A stretch of DNA of 38,265 bases, taken from Calidithermus roseus (GTDB taxonomy: Bacteria > Deinococcota > Deinococci > Deinococcales > Thermaceae). Location of the stretch: NCBI RefSeq assembly GCF_003574095.1, contig NZ_QWLA01000029.1, forward strand, positions 1-38,265, in the 5' to 3' direction. Made by a program: the position numbers and the translations under genes. Numbering within the stretch: the stretch's first letter is position 1; every line of letters begins with the position of its first letter. Shown here piece after piece: positions 8,401 through 16,862 of the stretch. The notes below the pieces were generated by a model, which searched no databases, was not told the DNA's origin, and worked only from the letters and a program-made list of their open reading frames with translations.

Positions 8401-9015
8401 ATGCCCCATTTGCCTGTGCTCCCTGGATGGATTGAAGTGGTGGTCGGCCCGATGTTCTCGGGTAAGTCGGAAGAGCTCATTCGCCGGGTCAAGCGCGCTC
8501 TGATCGCAGGGCAGCGGGTCATGGTATTCAAGCCCAGGATTGACGACCGCTACCATGCCTCCGACGTGACCAGCCACGACGGTAAGCGGGTCGAAGCTGT
8601 GGCGGTGAAGGATTCCGCCGAGTTACGGACCCACCTCGGCGAGGAATTGCCCGAGGTACTGGCCGTGGACGAGGTGCAGTTCTTCGATCAGGGGCTCGTG
8701 GAGCTCGCCCTCGAGCTCGCCGATCAGGGCGTGCGCGTGATCCTGGCTGGTCTGGATCAAGACTTCCGAGGCGAGCCTTTTGGCATCATTCCCCAACTGC
8801 TGGCCAAAGCCGAGTACGTCGAAAAGCTGGCCGCCGTCTGCCCAGTCTGCGGTTCACCGGCCACCCGCACCCAGCGGCTCATCGGCGGGCGCCCAGCCCG
8901 CTACGACGACCCGGTGATCTTGGTGGGGGCCAGCGAGAGCTACGAGCCGCGCTGCCGCAAGTGCCACGTGGTCGAGGGACATCCCAGCGGCAGACAACAG
9001 GCCCCCAGCCGCTGA
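8401..9015 (+). CDS. tdk: Thymidine kinase (type II)
   Basis: This enzyme phosphorylates thymidine with ATP in pyrimidine salvage. The 204-aa length and domain order match bacterial type II kinases. The P-loop GPMFSGKS is at residues 16-23, the Walker B region with the catalytic Glu is in [11 protein letters not shown], and the dTMP-binding part is the [15 protein letters not shown] block. The structural zinc site is intact, with CPVC and CRKC near the C-terminus. A TAAACT box at 8385-8390 ends ten bases before the ATG and there is no Shine-Dalgarno sequence. Transcription is probably independent of rpmE because of the terminator between them. Confidence 0.97.
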   Translation: MPHLPVLPGWIEVVVGPMFSGKSEELIRRVKRALIAGQRVMVFKPRIDDRYHASDVTSHDGKRVEAVAVKDSAELRTHLGEELPEVLAVDEVQFFDQGLVELALELADQGVRVILAGLDQDFRGEPFGIIPQLLAKAEYVEKLAAVCPVCGSPATRTQRLIGGRPARYDDPVILVGASESYEPRCRKCHVVEGHPSGRQQAPSR

Positions 9016-9017
9016 TG

Positions 9018-9395
9018 TCAATCCATGGCCTTCTTGACGATGACCTCGAGCACCCCGCCCTTTAGCGAAGCCTGGGCGCTACCCGGCTGGATGCGCTGGC
9101 CAAGATCGAAGCTGCGCTGGAAGTGGCCGCTGGGGCGCTCTTGCAGGTTGTAGGTGCCCACGATGGGGTGGCGCACGCCTCCGAGGGTGAGGGTGGTGCC
9201 CTCTTCCTTGAGCTCGAGGTCTTCCGGACGAACTCCGGGCAGGTCCACGAGCAGCCTGAAGTGGTCCTCCTCTTCGATGATGTCGGCGCTGGGCACCCAG
9301 GCCCCGGCCAGACTCCTCGTCAGGGCCTCGAGGCGGCGGCGCACGTCCTGAAGTTGCTCGAGGGCGTTGAAGCGGTCGAGTGATTCAAGCGACAT
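9018..9395 (-). CDS. Small heat-shock protein, Hsp20/alpha-crystallin family
   Basis: This is an ATP-independent holdase that binds unfolding proteins under heat stress. At 125 aa it is short. The alpha-crystallin domain runs from about residue 37 ([21 protein letters not shown]) to the end, with the typical sheet blocks [13 protein letters not shown] and [14 protein letters not shown]. The C-terminal I-x-I motif that usually closes the oligomer is not seen, since the protein stops at VKKAMD; this may limit assembly size. The start has TACGCT six bases upstream. It is divergent from miaA across only 32 bases and converges on tdk with two bases between the stops. Confidence 0.9.
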   Translation of the reverse strand: MSLESLDRFNALEQLQDVRRRLEALTRSLAGAWVPSADIIEEEDHFRLLVDLPGVRPEDLELKEEGTTLTLGGVRHPIVGTYNLQERPSGHFQRSFDLGQRIQPGSAQASLKGGVLEVIVKKAMD

Positions 9396-9401
9396 GGAAT
9401 G

Positions 9402-9407
9402 AGCGTA
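9402..9407 (-). promoter_or_regulatory. Leaderless-type -10 box of hsp20
   Basis: On the minus strand TACGCT lies six bases before the hsp20 ATG. No inverted repeat of the CIRCE or HAIR kind was found in the 32-base divergent gap. Confidence 0.35.
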
Positions 9408-9427
9408 GCATGGTCGGTGTGTCGAGT

Positions 9428-10330
9428 ATGAGAGCCATACCGGTGTTGACCGGGCCTACCGCCTCGGGCAAGAGCGCCCTGGCCCTGAAGCTGGCCCAGG
9501 AATACCCCATAGAGATCGTTTCCGCCGATGCCTCGCTGGTCTACCGGGGCCTCGACATCGGCACCGACAAGCCCAGTCTTCAGGAGCGGGCCGCGGTTCC
9601 CCATCACCTCATCGACATCGTCGATCCCGACGAGCCTTTCAGCGTAGCCCAGTACCTCGAGCGCGCCGAGGAGGCCATAGCGGAAGTGCTGCGGCGCGGA
9701 AACATCCCGCTGGTGGTGGGGGGGACTGGGTACTACATCCGCACCCTCTCGGAGGGGCTGTACGAGATTCCTCCCCGCGACGCTGAGGTGCAGCGGCAGC
9801 TCGAGCGCGACCTCGAGCAGCGAGGGCTCGAGGCCCTGATCGCCGAACTGCAAGCCGCCAGCCCCCAAGACGCCCGGCGAGCCGGGCGCAATCCCCGCCG
9901 GGTCGTGCGAGCCCTGGAGGTCCTGCGCCGCACTGGCATTCCACCCAGCCGCTTCCCCAGGCGAAAGCCCCGCTTCAGCTACCGCAAGGCCGTGCTGTGG
10001 CCCGCCTTCGAAGCGCTCAAGCCCCGGCTGCTGGCCCGCACGGCACGGCACTTCGAGCAGGGGTTGGTGGAGGAGGTGCGGAGGTTGTTCGAGCGCTACC
10101 CCGCGCAACCCATCGCCCTGAGTGCCATCGGCTACAAGGAGTTGCTGGGCTACCTGCGCGGGGAGTGGGGGCTCGAGGAGGCCCGGCGGCGCATCGAGCA
10201 CAACACCATCGCCTACGCCAGACGCCAGTACACCTGGTTTCGCAAGGAGCCAGGCGACGTGAGTTTCCTCGAGGCCCTGGGTGAGGAAGCCTGGCCGCTC
10301 CTGCGCGAGTGGTTCAGCGCGTCACGGTAG
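9428..10330 (+). CDS. miaA: tRNA dimethylallyltransferase
   Basis: MiaA transfers a dimethylallyl group to N6 of A37 in tRNAs that read codons starting with U. From the ATG at 9428 the protein has 300 aa, the family size. The P-loop GPTASGKS is at residues 9-16, followed by [18 protein letters not shown] (the family SADSxQxY...DIGTAKP signature), [15 protein letters not shown] and VGGTGYYI. The tRNA-binding part has the [11 protein letters not shown] block and the RRYTRRQ-like tail [11 protein letters not shown]. Upstream in-frame ATGs at 9380 and 9410 would add residues without family similarity and reach the hsp20 start region, so 9428 is preferred. Confidence 0.95.
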   Translation: MRAIPVLTGPTASGKSALALKLAQEYPIEIVSADASLVYRGLDIGTDKPSLQERAAVPHHLIDIVDPDEPFSVAQYLERAEEAIAEVLRRGNIPLVVGGTGYYIRTLSEGLYEIPPRDAEVQRQLERDLEQRGLEALIAELQAASPQDARRAGRNPRRVVRALEVLRRTGIPPSRFPRRKPRFSYRKAVLWPAFEALKPRLLARTARHFEQGLVEEVRRLFERYPAQPIALSAIGYKELLGYLRGEWGLEEARRRIEHNTIAYARRQYTWFRKEPGDVSFLEALGEEAWPLLREWFSASR

Positions 10331-10364
10331 CAAACCTGGCGTTCGGCCATCGACCACCAATGCA

Positions 10365-11273
10365 TCAATCCAGCGTAAAACGCGGCTCTGTCGGATGCAG
10401 CCGCACCCGCCGGATGATGCGCTGGTCGCCGGGCAACTCGTCGCGGGTGGTGGCCGTGACCGTGACCATGTTGCGGATGGGGCTGTTGAGCACCTTACGG
10501 GTGAGGGTCTCCTCGACCTGGAAGAGCCCTGCCGAGTTGTTCATGATCACCCGGATCTCCACAGGGACCTGCTCACCCTTCATGATCTGCACCTCGTCCA
10601 CGGCCAGGGCGCTGATGGAGTGGATGTCTACCGAGCCCAGGGCGAAGGCCTTGCGACCCCGGCCCTTGGTGATGTCGGTGCCGTCGGCCACCGCCGTGAC
10701 GCCAGCCTCGAGCGTGAGAGGCTCGGCGATGAGGTCGTGGGTATAGATGCTGTGCAGGATGAAGCTGCGCAGCTCGGTGCGCTGCTCGGGGTCGCGGTAG
10801 AGCTTCTCGAGGATGCGGTCGACGAGGGGAACTGCCAGCGTCACGCCAAAAGCCTCGTGCTGATGACGGTGCACCTGGTTGCCAATGTCGTGCAACATGG
10901 TCGAGATCAGCACCACCAAGTAGGTGTCGTCGAGGTCGCCCACCCCGCTCTCCATCACGTCGGGCTTGGCCCCGGCCTCCACCAGCAGCTTCAAGATGGC
11001 CACACTGGCCGAGCCGGTAAGCAGGGCGTGCACCCGGCCGTGGTCGTTGTAGCCCAGCTTGCGCATGGTGATGTAGTTGGACATGTCCCAGTGCCCCCGG
11101 GCCTCAGGGTCCATCGAGAGCAAGTCATAAGCCTGTAAGGCCTTAGGGTAGCCCAGCAGGTCCCGCCTGATGGCAGTGTCAGCCTCGAGGTAGAGCTTGG
11201 CCTTGGGGCTGGTGAGCTGGACAACGTGTTCCTGGACTTTGCTGGTGTCGTCCACTCGGCAATTGTAGGGCAT
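10365..11273 (-). CDS. HD-domain metal-dependent phosphohydrolase
   Basis: This 302-aa soluble protein carries an HD superfamily core: His82 in GRVHALL, His128-Asp129 in STMLHDIGN, and the following HRHQHE and HSIYTHD blocks. Such proteins hydrolyse phosphate esters or nucleotides with bound divalent metal ions, but the substrate cannot be read from the sequence. The second half, from ADGTDITKGRGRKAFALGSVDIHSISALAVDEV, is typical of a small subgroup found in thermophiles and archaea. The ATG has GGGAGG just upstream, so it has a normal leader. It is transcribed away from the crotonase gene's 3' end, in the same direction. Confidence 0.8.
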   Translation of the reverse strand: MPYNCRVDDTSKVQEHVVQLTSPKAKLYLEADTAIRRDLLGYPKALQAYDLLSMDPEARGHWDMSNYITMRKLGYNDHGRVHALLTGSASVAILKLLVEAGAKPDVMESGVGDLDDTYLVVLISTMLHDIGNQVHRHQHEAFGVTLAVPLVDRILEKLYRDPEQRTELRSFILHSIYTHDLIAEPLTLEAGVTAVADGTDITKGRGRKAFALGSVDIHSISALAVDEVQIMKGEQVPVEIRVIMNNSAGLFQVEETLTRKVLNSPIRNMVTVTATTRDELPGDQRIIRRVRLHPTEPRFTLD

Positions 11274-11313
11274 AAGCCTCCCTCGCGCGGGTCGGAGGTC
11301 ACGCTCGAGGGTT

Positions 11314-11399
11314 GAAGGCTCGTGGGCTGTGGCCTGGGGCTCGCCCCTAAGAAGCCGCTGATAGCTGCTCGCGTCCAGCGTCTTACGTTCGGCGTGCGA
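11314..11399. repeat. Intergenic mosaic repeat
   Basis: The gap between the HD gene and the crotonase gene holds AAGGCTCGTGGGCTGTGG, AGCCGCTGATAGCTG, GCGTCTTACG and TTCGGCGTGCG. The first module resembles one at 38205-38218 and the last ones recur in other gaps. Confidence 0.5.
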
Positions 11400-11401
11400 G
11401 A

Positions 11402-12205
11402 CTACTCCCCTTTGAACTCGGGCGCGCGCTTCTCCAGAAAAGCGCGGGTGCCTTCCTTCATGTCCTTGGTGGTGACGGCGAAGCCGAAGAGGTCTGCCTC
11501 GACTTCCAGCGCCTCCTCGAGTTCGAGACCTTCGCCCCGCGTTACAGCCTCCTTAGCCAGAGCCAGGGCCACCGGGCCATTCTTGAGGATGGCGCGGGCG
11601 AGCTCGAGCGCCGCTTCCAGCGCGTCTTCTCCCACCCGGTTGACCAGGCCCAGTTGCAGGGCTTCCTCGGCACTCACGTGGCGCCCGGTGAAAATCAGGT
11701 CCAGTGCCCTCCCCCGCCCCAGCAGACGCAGCAGGCGTTGGGTTCCGCCGAAGCCGGGGATGATGCCCAGACTCACCTCGGGCAGGCCGAGCCTGGCCTT
11801 GGTACTGGCTACGCGAAGGTCGCAGGCCAGCGCTAGCTCGAGGCCCCCACCCAGCGCGAAGCCGTTGATGGCCGCGATGGTAGGCAGCGGCAGGGCGGCG
11901 ATCTCGCCCATGACGGTCTGGCCCAGCAGGGCAAATTCCCGCCCGGCGAAGGCATCTTGGATGTCGGCGATCTGGCCGATGTCGGCCCCGGCCACAAAAG
12001 CCCGACCCTCACCGGTGAACACCGCCACCCGCACCTCGGGGTCCTGGGTGATTACATCGGTCACGCTGGCCAGTTCGACCAGAAGGTCCTGGTTGAGCGC
12101 GTTGAGGGCCTGGGGGCGGCGAATGGTCACGATGGCGACCTGATCGCGCGCCTCGTAGGAGAGGAACTCGAACTCGGGGATCTGGCTTTCCATAGACTCG
12201 TTCAT
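11402..12205 (-). CDS. Enoyl-CoA hydratase/isomerase (crotonase family)
   Basis: This protein hydrates trans-2-enoyl-CoA, most likely in fatty-acid beta-oxidation. At 267 aa it has the family length. The oxyanion-hole segments are AFVAGADIGQ (~69-78) and GFALGGGLELALACD. Both catalytic glutamates of true hydratases are present: Glu123 in GGGLELA and Glu143 in LPEVSLGIIPGFGGTQ. A hydratase is therefore more likely than a non-hydratase family member. GGAGG stands before the ATG. It lies 33 bases downstream of the nucleoside phosphorylase gene on the same strand, so the two may be co-transcribed. Confidence 0.92.
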   Translation of the reverse strand: MNESMESQIPEFEFLSYEARDQVAIVTIRRPQALNALNQDLLVELASVTDVITQDPEVRVAVFTGEGRAFVAGADIGQIADIQDAFAGREFALLGQTVMGEIAALPLPTIAAINGFALGGGLELALACDLRVASTKARLGLPEVSLGIIPGFGGTQRLLRLLGRGRALDLIFTGRHVSAEEALQLGLVNRVGEDALEAALELARAILKNGPVALALAKEAVTRGEGLELEEALEVEADLFGFAVTTKDMKEGTRAFLEKRAPEFKGE

Positions 12206-12238
12206 AACTAAGCGCCTCCAAACTTCAAGCCTTAGACC

Positions 12239-12955
12239 TCAAATCCTGTCCTTGAGCTTGAGCAGGGCCTCGAGGGCCACGCGGGTCATGTTTTCCACTC
12301 CAGCTTGCAGGATGCGCTCATCTACGAAGGAGGTGTCGCCAATCTGGTTGGAGATGGTGAGGATGGCCCCCGCCTTCACCCCCCGCATCCTGGCCACCAG
12401 GAACAGCGGCGCGGCCTCCATCTCGATGGAGAGCACCCCGAACTTCGCCCACTCCCGCGCCGACTCGGGGCTGGTAGCGTAGAAGGCGTCCTCAGTGGAG
12501 ATCAGGCCTACCGTGTGCTTTGAGCCAGCCTCACGGGCCGCACCGACCAGCGCCTCGAGCACGTCCCAGTCGGCGACGGGAGCATAAGGCCGCCCTTCGA
12601 GGTACTGGCGGGTGGTCCCGTCGAGGGGTACTGCCCCCTGGGCGATGACCAGGCTTCCGGCCTCGAGCCTGCCGTCAATCCCCCCGGTAGTCCCCACCCG
12701 GATGATGGCCTTCACCCCCAGCTTGATGATCTCCTCGACCACGATGGCCGTGGAGGGGCCCCCCATCGCGCTGGTCTGGACTGAGACCGGAACCCCCTTG
12801 TAAGTTCCGGTGAAGCCCAGCAGTGCCCGGTAGGTGTTGTAGGTCCGGACGTTCTCGAGAAAGGTCTCGGCAATCCACTCGGCCCGACCGGGGTCGCCCG
12901 GCAGGAGCACGAGAGGGGCAATGTCACCTGGGTTGGCACGGATATGCAAAGCCAT
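12239..12955 (-). CDS. deoD: Purine nucleoside phosphorylase (PNP/UDP family)
   Basis: This enzyme splits nucleosides with phosphate to the free base and (deoxy)ribose 1-phosphate. The 238-aa hexameric-type sequence shows the phosphate loop LLPGDPGRAEWIA (~18-30), the RVGTTGGI block (~86-93), the SEDAFY-like STEDAFYATSPE and the sugar-binding SIEMEAAPLF. The mixture of DeoD and Udp features leaves base preference open, but it closely resembles Thermus enzymes described as purine-specific. The promoter is TTATCA, 17 bases, TATGCT, ending eight bases before the ATG, so the leader is minimal. Confidence 0.88.
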   Translation of the reverse strand: MALHIRANPGDIAPLVLLPGDPGRAEWIAETFLENVRTYNTYRALLGFTGTYKGVPVSVQTSAMGGPSTAIVVEEIIKLGVKAIIRVGTTGGIDGRLEAGSLVIAQGAVPLDGTTRQYLEGRPYAPVADWDVLEALVGAAREAGSKHTVGLISTEDAFYATSPESAREWAKFGVLSIEMEAAPLFLVARMRGVKAGAILTISNQIGDTSFVDERILQAGVENMTRVALEALLKLKDRI

Positions 12956-12963
12956 ACCGGTTC

Positions 12964-12992
12964 AGCATACCGGTTTGTGGAAGGGCTGATAA
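12964..12992 (-). promoter_or_regulatory. Promoter of the PNP gene with flanking TACCGGTT repeats
   Basis: On the minus strand TTATCA (12987-12992) and TATGCT (12964-12969) are 17 bases apart, and the -10 ends eight bases before the ATG. Two copies of TACCGGTT (12955-12962 and 12968-12975) overlap both sides of the -10 box and could be a protein-binding site. Confidence 0.5.
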
Positions 12993-13038
12993 CCACAAGC
13001 CACCAACCCTCCACCCTCGCCCCTTGACTCTCGACCCC
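12985..13038. repeat. Intergenic mosaic repeat, fragment
   Basis: The gap between the LolD-like gene and the PNP gene contains GGCTGATAACCACAAGCCA and CTTGACTCTCGACCC, degenerate versions of modules seen in the other gaps. The first part overlaps the PNP promoter. Confidence 0.35.
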
Positions 13039-13039
13039 C

Positions 13040-13672
13040 CTACTGCACCCCTAGCCGCAACTCTGGCAAATCCGTGACCAGGTGCTCGTCGTGGGTGGCG
13101 ATCAGCAGGGCAGTGCCCAGGTCGCGGCACAGGGTTTTCATCAATGCCACCATGCGCTCGGCGTTGCGCTTATCGAGCGATCCCGTAGGCTCGTCGGCCA
13201 GGAGGAGCCTGGGGCGTTTGTACAGCGCCCTGGCCAGGGCCACCCGCTGCCGCTCCCCGCCGGAGAGGGCCCTGGGCAACAGGTGCGCTCTGGCCTCCAG
13301 ACCCACCCTCCGCAGCAGTTCCAGGCCCCACTCGCGGTCCACCGAACCGGCCAAATAGCCTGTCACCAGGACGTTCTCGAGGGCAGAGAGTTCAGCCAGC
13401 AGGTAGTGGTGCTGGAACACCAGCCCCAGATAGGAAAGCCGCAGCCGGGCCAGCTCCTCCTCGCCCAGGTGCGCGATGGAACGGCCCTCCCAGCGCACGT
13501 CTCCCCCCTGGAGTTGCAGCAGCCCAGCCACCAGGTGCAGCAAGGTGGTCTTGCCGCTGCCCGAGGGGCCCAGCAAAGCCAGGGCCTCGCCCTCGCCTAG
13601 GGAAAAACTCAAGTGATCAAAGAGTTCGACTTCGGGGTAGGCAAAGCTCAGGTTTTCGACGTCGAGCACCAC
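13040..13672 (-). CDS. ABC transporter ATP-binding protein, LolD/MacB-like
   Basis: This 210-aa protein is a single nucleotide-binding domain of the LolD/FtsE/MacB group, which powers lipoprotein release or efflux complexes. The Walker A motif GPSGSGKTT is at ~34-42, the Q-loop in LVFQHHYLLAELSALENV, the signature LSGGERQRVALARAL and the Walker B LLADEPTGSLD, followed by the H-loop ATHDE. The ADEPTGSLD form is characteristic of this group. The start is GTG at 13672 with GGAG seven bases upstream; a second GTG directly follows. No permease gene is adjacent, so the partner must be elsewhere. Confidence 0.88.
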   Translation of the reverse strand: MVLDVENLSFAYPEVELFDHLSFSLGEGEALALLGPSGSGKTTLLHLVAGLLQLQGGDVRWEGRSIAHLGEEELARLRLSYLGLVFQHHYLLAELSALENVLVTGYLAGSVDREWGLELLRRVGLEARAHLLPRALSGGERQRVALARALYKRPRLLLADEPTGSLDKRNAERMVALMKTLCRDLGTALLIATHDEHLVTDLPELRLGVQ

Positions 13673-13722
13673 AAATCGCTCCTGCCAGGCGGGTTGGGGT
13701 TCATCGTTCGCTCATCCATGCT

Positions 13723-13751
13723 TGGCAAACGCTGACTCCAGCCTATAGATT
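13723..13751 (+). promoter_or_regulatory. Promoter of the Crp/Fnr regulator gene
   Basis: TTGGCA (13723-13728) and TAGATT (13746-13751) are separated by 17 bases, and seven bases follow before the ATG. The promoter is complete and leaderless in layout. Confidence 0.65.
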
Positions 13752-13758
13752 AAGGCCA

Positions 13759-14436
13759 ATGCTCACCGACACCCAAGCGCTAGCCCAGACGCCGCTGTTT
13801 CGAGGGGTTTCCGAAACGGCCCTACAGGTAGCCCGCGAGGCCTTCGTAGCCCGCAGCTACCCTGCAGGCAAGCTGATCTTCGAAGCCGGTGACCTGGGGG
13901 CGGCTTTGTACGTGGTGCAAAGCGGCAAGGTACGCATCTACCGCACCTACTTCGACGGGCGCGAGCGCATGTTCGCCTACCTCGGCCCCGGCGAGGTGTT
14001 TGGCGAGATGAGCCTCCTCGACGACCAGCCCCGCTCCGCCAGCGCCGAGGTGGTGGAGGACGCGGTGCTCTTGGTGCTCTACCAGGACGGCTACTGGAGC
14101 TTGGTGCGGCGCTACCCCGAGATCCTGCACAACCTGGCGGTGATTCTGGCCAAGCGCCTGCGCGAGGCCGACCTCGAGCTCGAGGTGCTCTCCTTCGAGG
14201 AGGCGCGGGGCCGGGTGGCCTACGCCCTGATCAAGCTCAGCCGCCAGCTCTATAACGGCGGCAATAAGCTGCGCCTGACCCACATGGAACTCGCCCAGCT
14301 CTCCGGGACCAGCCGCGAGACCGTAACCCGCGTGCTGCACGCCCTGCGCGACGAGGAGCTCGTCAAGCTCGGCAGCGGCTCGGTGGAGCTACTCGACCCC
14401 ACCGGGCTGGAAGAGGTGATGCTGGGCTTGCGCTAA
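13759..14436 (+). CDS. Crp/Fnr-family transcription regulator
   Basis: This is a 225-aa DNA-binding regulator with an N-terminal cyclic-nucleotide-binding barrel (~10-120), a long dimer helix (~122-145) and a C-terminal winged helix. The phosphate-binding cassette PGEVFGEMSLLDDQPRSASA contains Gly82-Glu83 and Arg92-Ser93, the residues that hold cAMP in Crp, so ligand binding is possible. No N-terminal cysteine cluster is present, so it is not an Fnr-type oxygen sensor. The recognition helix lies in ELAQLSGTSRETVTRVLHAL (about 178-197), with the R-E-T-V-x-R pattern of Crp. Thermus has both Crp and the ligand-free SdrP; which one this matches cannot be settled by eye. Confidence 0.92.
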   Translation: MLTDTQALAQTPLFRGVSETALQVAREAFVARSYPAGKLIFEAGDLGAALYVVQSGKVRIYRTYFDGRERMFAYLGPGEVFGEMSLLDDQPRSASAEVVEDAVLLVLYQDGYWSLVRRYPEILHNLAVILAKRLREADLELEVLSFEEARGRVAYALIKLSRQLYNGGNKLRLTHMELAQLSGTSRETVTRVLHALRDEELVKLGSGSVELLDPTGLEEVMLGLR

Positions 14437-14518
14437 ATTGCCCATCCGAAAACGCAGAAGCAGCGTAGACTGAACCGACCTCTGCCGGTCTATGTGTGTT
14501 TTGCAACGTGTCCTTGCT

Positions 14519-15196
14519 ATGTCTGAGCCAGCTACAAACCCTCGAGTCCGTATCGCCCCCAGCATCCTCGCCGCCGACTTCGCCCGGCTGGGCGAGCAGG
14601 TGCGTGAGGCCGAGGCAGGGGGGGCCGACTGGATCCACGTCGACGTGATGGATGGCCGCTTCGTGCCCAACATCAGCATGGGGCTGGTGGTGGTCGAAGC
14701 GCTCAGGCGCGTGGCCACGGTCCCCCTCGACGTGCACCTGATGATCGTCGAGCCCGAGCGCTACCTGGAGGACTTCGCCAAAGCCGGAGCCGACCACCTC
14801 ACCGTTCACGCCGAGGCCACCCCCCACGCCCACCGGGCCATCCAGCGCATCCGCGAGCTGGGCCTGAAGCCGGGCCTGGCCGTCAATCCCGGCACCCCGC
14901 TGGGCTTCTTCAAGCCCTTGCTGGCAGACCTCGAGATCGCCCTGCTGATGACGGTAAACCCCGGCTTCGGCGGCCAGAGCTTCATTCCCGCTAGCCTGCC
15001 CCGGCTGCGCCTGCTGCGCCAGATGGTAGAGGAAATGAACCCCCACTGCCTGATCGAAGTCGATGGCGGGATCAACCCCGAAACCGCCCGGCTGTGCGTG
15101 GATGCCGGGGCCCAGGTGCTGGTGGCGGGCTCGAGCGTCTTCAACGGCAGGGCCAGCGTGGCCGAGAACCTCCAGGCCCTGAGGGGGCGGCCATGA
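14519..15196 (+). CDS. rpe: Ribulose-phosphate 3-epimerase
   Basis: This enzyme interconverts ribulose 5-phosphate and xylulose 5-phosphate in the pentose phosphate pathway. From the ATG at 14519 it has 225 aa, the usual size. The TIM-barrel motifs are in order: APSILAADF with the catalytic Ser, [24 protein letters not shown], the phosphate loop [10 protein letters not shown] and EVDGGI with the second catalytic Asp, then VAGSSVF. An upstream in-frame ATG at 14492 adds nine residues that do not look conserved. The stop overlaps the comB start (ATGA at 15193), so the two are translationally coupled. Confidence 0.95.
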   Translation: MSEPATNPRVRIAPSILAADFARLGEQVREAEAGGADWIHVDVMDGRFVPNISMGLVVVEALRRVATVPLDVHLMIVEPERYLEDFAKAGADHLTVHAEATPHAHRAIQRIRELGLKPGLAVNPGTPLGFFKPLLADLEIALLMTVNPGFGGQSFIPASLPRLRLLRQMVEEMNPHCLIEVDGGINPETARLCVDAGAQVLVAGSSVFNGRASVAENLQALRGRP

Positions 15197-15957
15197 ACCA
15201 GCCCACATCCAAGCGCCTGCGGGTGGACCTGCTCCCCCAGCCCGAACTCACCTACCCCGACGTGGTGCTCGTGGTGGACGTGATCCGGGCCACCACTACC
15301 GCCACGGCCTTCCTCGAGGCCGGTGCCAGCGCGATTTACACCGCCGCCAGCCTCGAGCAGGCCCGGGCCTTCAAGGATCACGACGTGGTCATCGCCGGGG
15401 AGGAAGGCGGCCTGATGCCCGCGGGCTTCGACTACGGCAATAGCCCGCGCGAGGCCCTCGAAGCCAAGGTCACCGGCAAGACCGTGGTGATGGCCACCAC
15501 CAATGGCACCCGTGCCGCGCACCTGGCCGCAACCACGGCCAAGCACGTCCTGCTGGCCTCGCTCTACAACGCCCACGCCGCCGCCCGCCTGGCCCACGAG
15601 CTGGCGACGGAAGAGGTGGCCATCCTGTGCGCCGGAGCAGGCGGCAAGGTCGCCCTCGACGATACCTACACCGCCGGGGTACTGGCGGAGTTCATCCAGC
15701 TCATGGGCCTCTACGACCTACAAGACGGCACCCTCATCGCCCTGGCCACCCGGCGCACCTACCCCGACCCCCTCGAGCCCCTTTCCCTGTCCATCGCCGC
15801 GCAGAGCCTCCAGCGCGTGGGGCTGGAGGCCGACGTACCCTTCTGCGCCCAGATCGCCGCTTCCCCGGCGGTGCCGATGCTCGAGGGCCGCGTCGGCGAC
15901 GCGCTGATCTTCCGCCGTTACCAGCCTCAGCGGACCACAGCCTCCGGCGAGGATTAA
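15193..15957 (+). CDS. comB: 2-phosphosulfolactate phosphatase family protein (ComB)
   Basis: ComB removes phosphate from 2-phosphosulfolactate, a step of coenzyme M synthesis in methanogens and of sulfolactate formation in some bacteria. The 254-aa protein shows the family blocks [19 protein letters not shown] (~28-46), [18 protein letters not shown] (~68-85), the MATTNGTRA block (~99-107) and [18 protein letters not shown] (~147-164). It is translationally coupled to rpe. The real substrate in a Meiothermus-like host is unknown; no comA or comC is in the window. The SGNH reading frame starts six bases after its stop. Confidence 0.9.
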   Translation: MNQPTSKRLRVDLLPQPELTYPDVVLVVDVIRATTTATAFLEAGASAIYTAASLEQARAFKDHDVVIAGEEGGLMPAGFDYGNSPREALEAKVTGKTVVMATTNGTRAAHLAATTAKHVLLASLYNAHAAARLAHELATEEVAILCAGAGGKVALDDTYTAGVLAEFIQLMGLYDLQDGTLIALATRRTYPDPLEPLSLSIAAQSLQRVGLEADVPFCAQIAASPAVPMLEGRVGDALIFRRYQPQRTTASGED

Positions 15958-15963
15958 TCGGCC

Positions 15964-16692
15964 ATGGCCGGTTTTGCCTCTTATTTGCTGGCGGTCCTCA
16001 TGTCGTTCGCTACCTTGCAGGGCGACCCCAGCGCACTGTGTGAATACGGCAGCTTTCCCACTCCGCCCGACCGGGTGATCAGCAACACTGTGGCCAAGCT
16101 GTGCTCGGGGCAGCCGGTCACCATCGTGGCGATCGGCAGCTCGAGCACCGAGGGAATCGGGGTTTCCTCACCCAAAGCAGCCTATCCCGCACTCCTGCAG
16201 GAGTGACTTCCCAAAGCCTTCCCCGGCAGCAGCGTGAGCGTAATCAACAAGGGCAAGAGTCGGCAGATCAACCAGGAGCTCGTCGCGCGGCTCGAGCAAG
16301 ACGTGCTGGCCTACAAACCGGACCTGGTGATCTGGCAGACTGGCACCAACGATGCAGCAGAGGGGGAAGATCTGAATGTCTTCAGGCGTAGCGTCAGCTA
16401 CGCCATCACCACCCTGCGCATGCAGGGCATCGAGGTGATTCTGATGGACGGGCAGTTCTACCCTGGTATCGCCCATGACACTCACTACCACCGTTACCAG
16501 CAGACCCTGGCCGAGATCGCCGAGTGGGCCAAGGTACCCCTGGTGCCGCGTTACAGCATCATGAAGCAGCTCGTCACCGAGTTACGCTTGCCTTTCAATC
16601 ACCTCCTCGCCGACGACCAGCTTCACCCCAACAACTTCATCCACGCCTGCGTCGCCACCTATATTGTGGGCCTCTTACAGGCCATGCCCTGA
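15964..16692 (+). pseudogene. SGNH/GDSL-type esterase interrupted by an in-frame TGA
   Basis: One frame runs from the ATG at 15964 to the TGA at 16690, broken only by TGA at 16204-16206. The first part has a signal-peptide-like start (LLAVLMSFATLQG) and the catalytic Ser block AIGSSSTEGIG. The second part has the Asn block IWQTGTNDA and the catalytic Asp-His in DDQLHPNNF. A complete SGNH hydrolase of about 242 aa is thus encoded in phase on both sides of one stop, which looks like a recent nonsense change (CGA to TGA is one step) or a base error. A restart at GTG 16234 would lack the Ser and has no ribosome binding site. Such enzymes deacylate, or transfer acyl groups to, cell-surface sugars; the next gene is a membrane acyltransferase. 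Confidence 0.8.
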
Positions 16693-16713
16693 GACCCATC
16701 CCGCCGTCATACC

Positions 16714-16740
16714 TCACCCACGAGCCAGATTCGTGGGTGA
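16714..16740 (+). terminator. Hairpin after the SGNH gene
   Basis: TCACCCACGA and TCGTGGGTGA form a perfect 10-bp stem with a 7-nt loop, 21 bases after the SGNH stop. The following bases are GAAAATCTGT with no T-run, so termination is likely but not certain. Confidence 0.5.
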
Positions 16741-16862
16741 AAATCTGTCTCGACACCCAGTAACACCCCCGTAACGCCCCGAACCCTAAACTTACCCTCA
16801 GTCGCATTGCTCGACCTCACACCTCATGCCCTGGCCATTGAAATCGTGGAGCTGGAGAGCCT

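Noticed and set aside
16204-16206. TGA read as selenocysteine in the SGNH gene
   Set aside because: SGNH hydrolases have no selenocysteine at this place, no selenocysteine machinery or suitable stem-loop was seen, and the metal-ligand residue of the nearby formate-dehydrogenase-type enzyme is Cys and not Sec.
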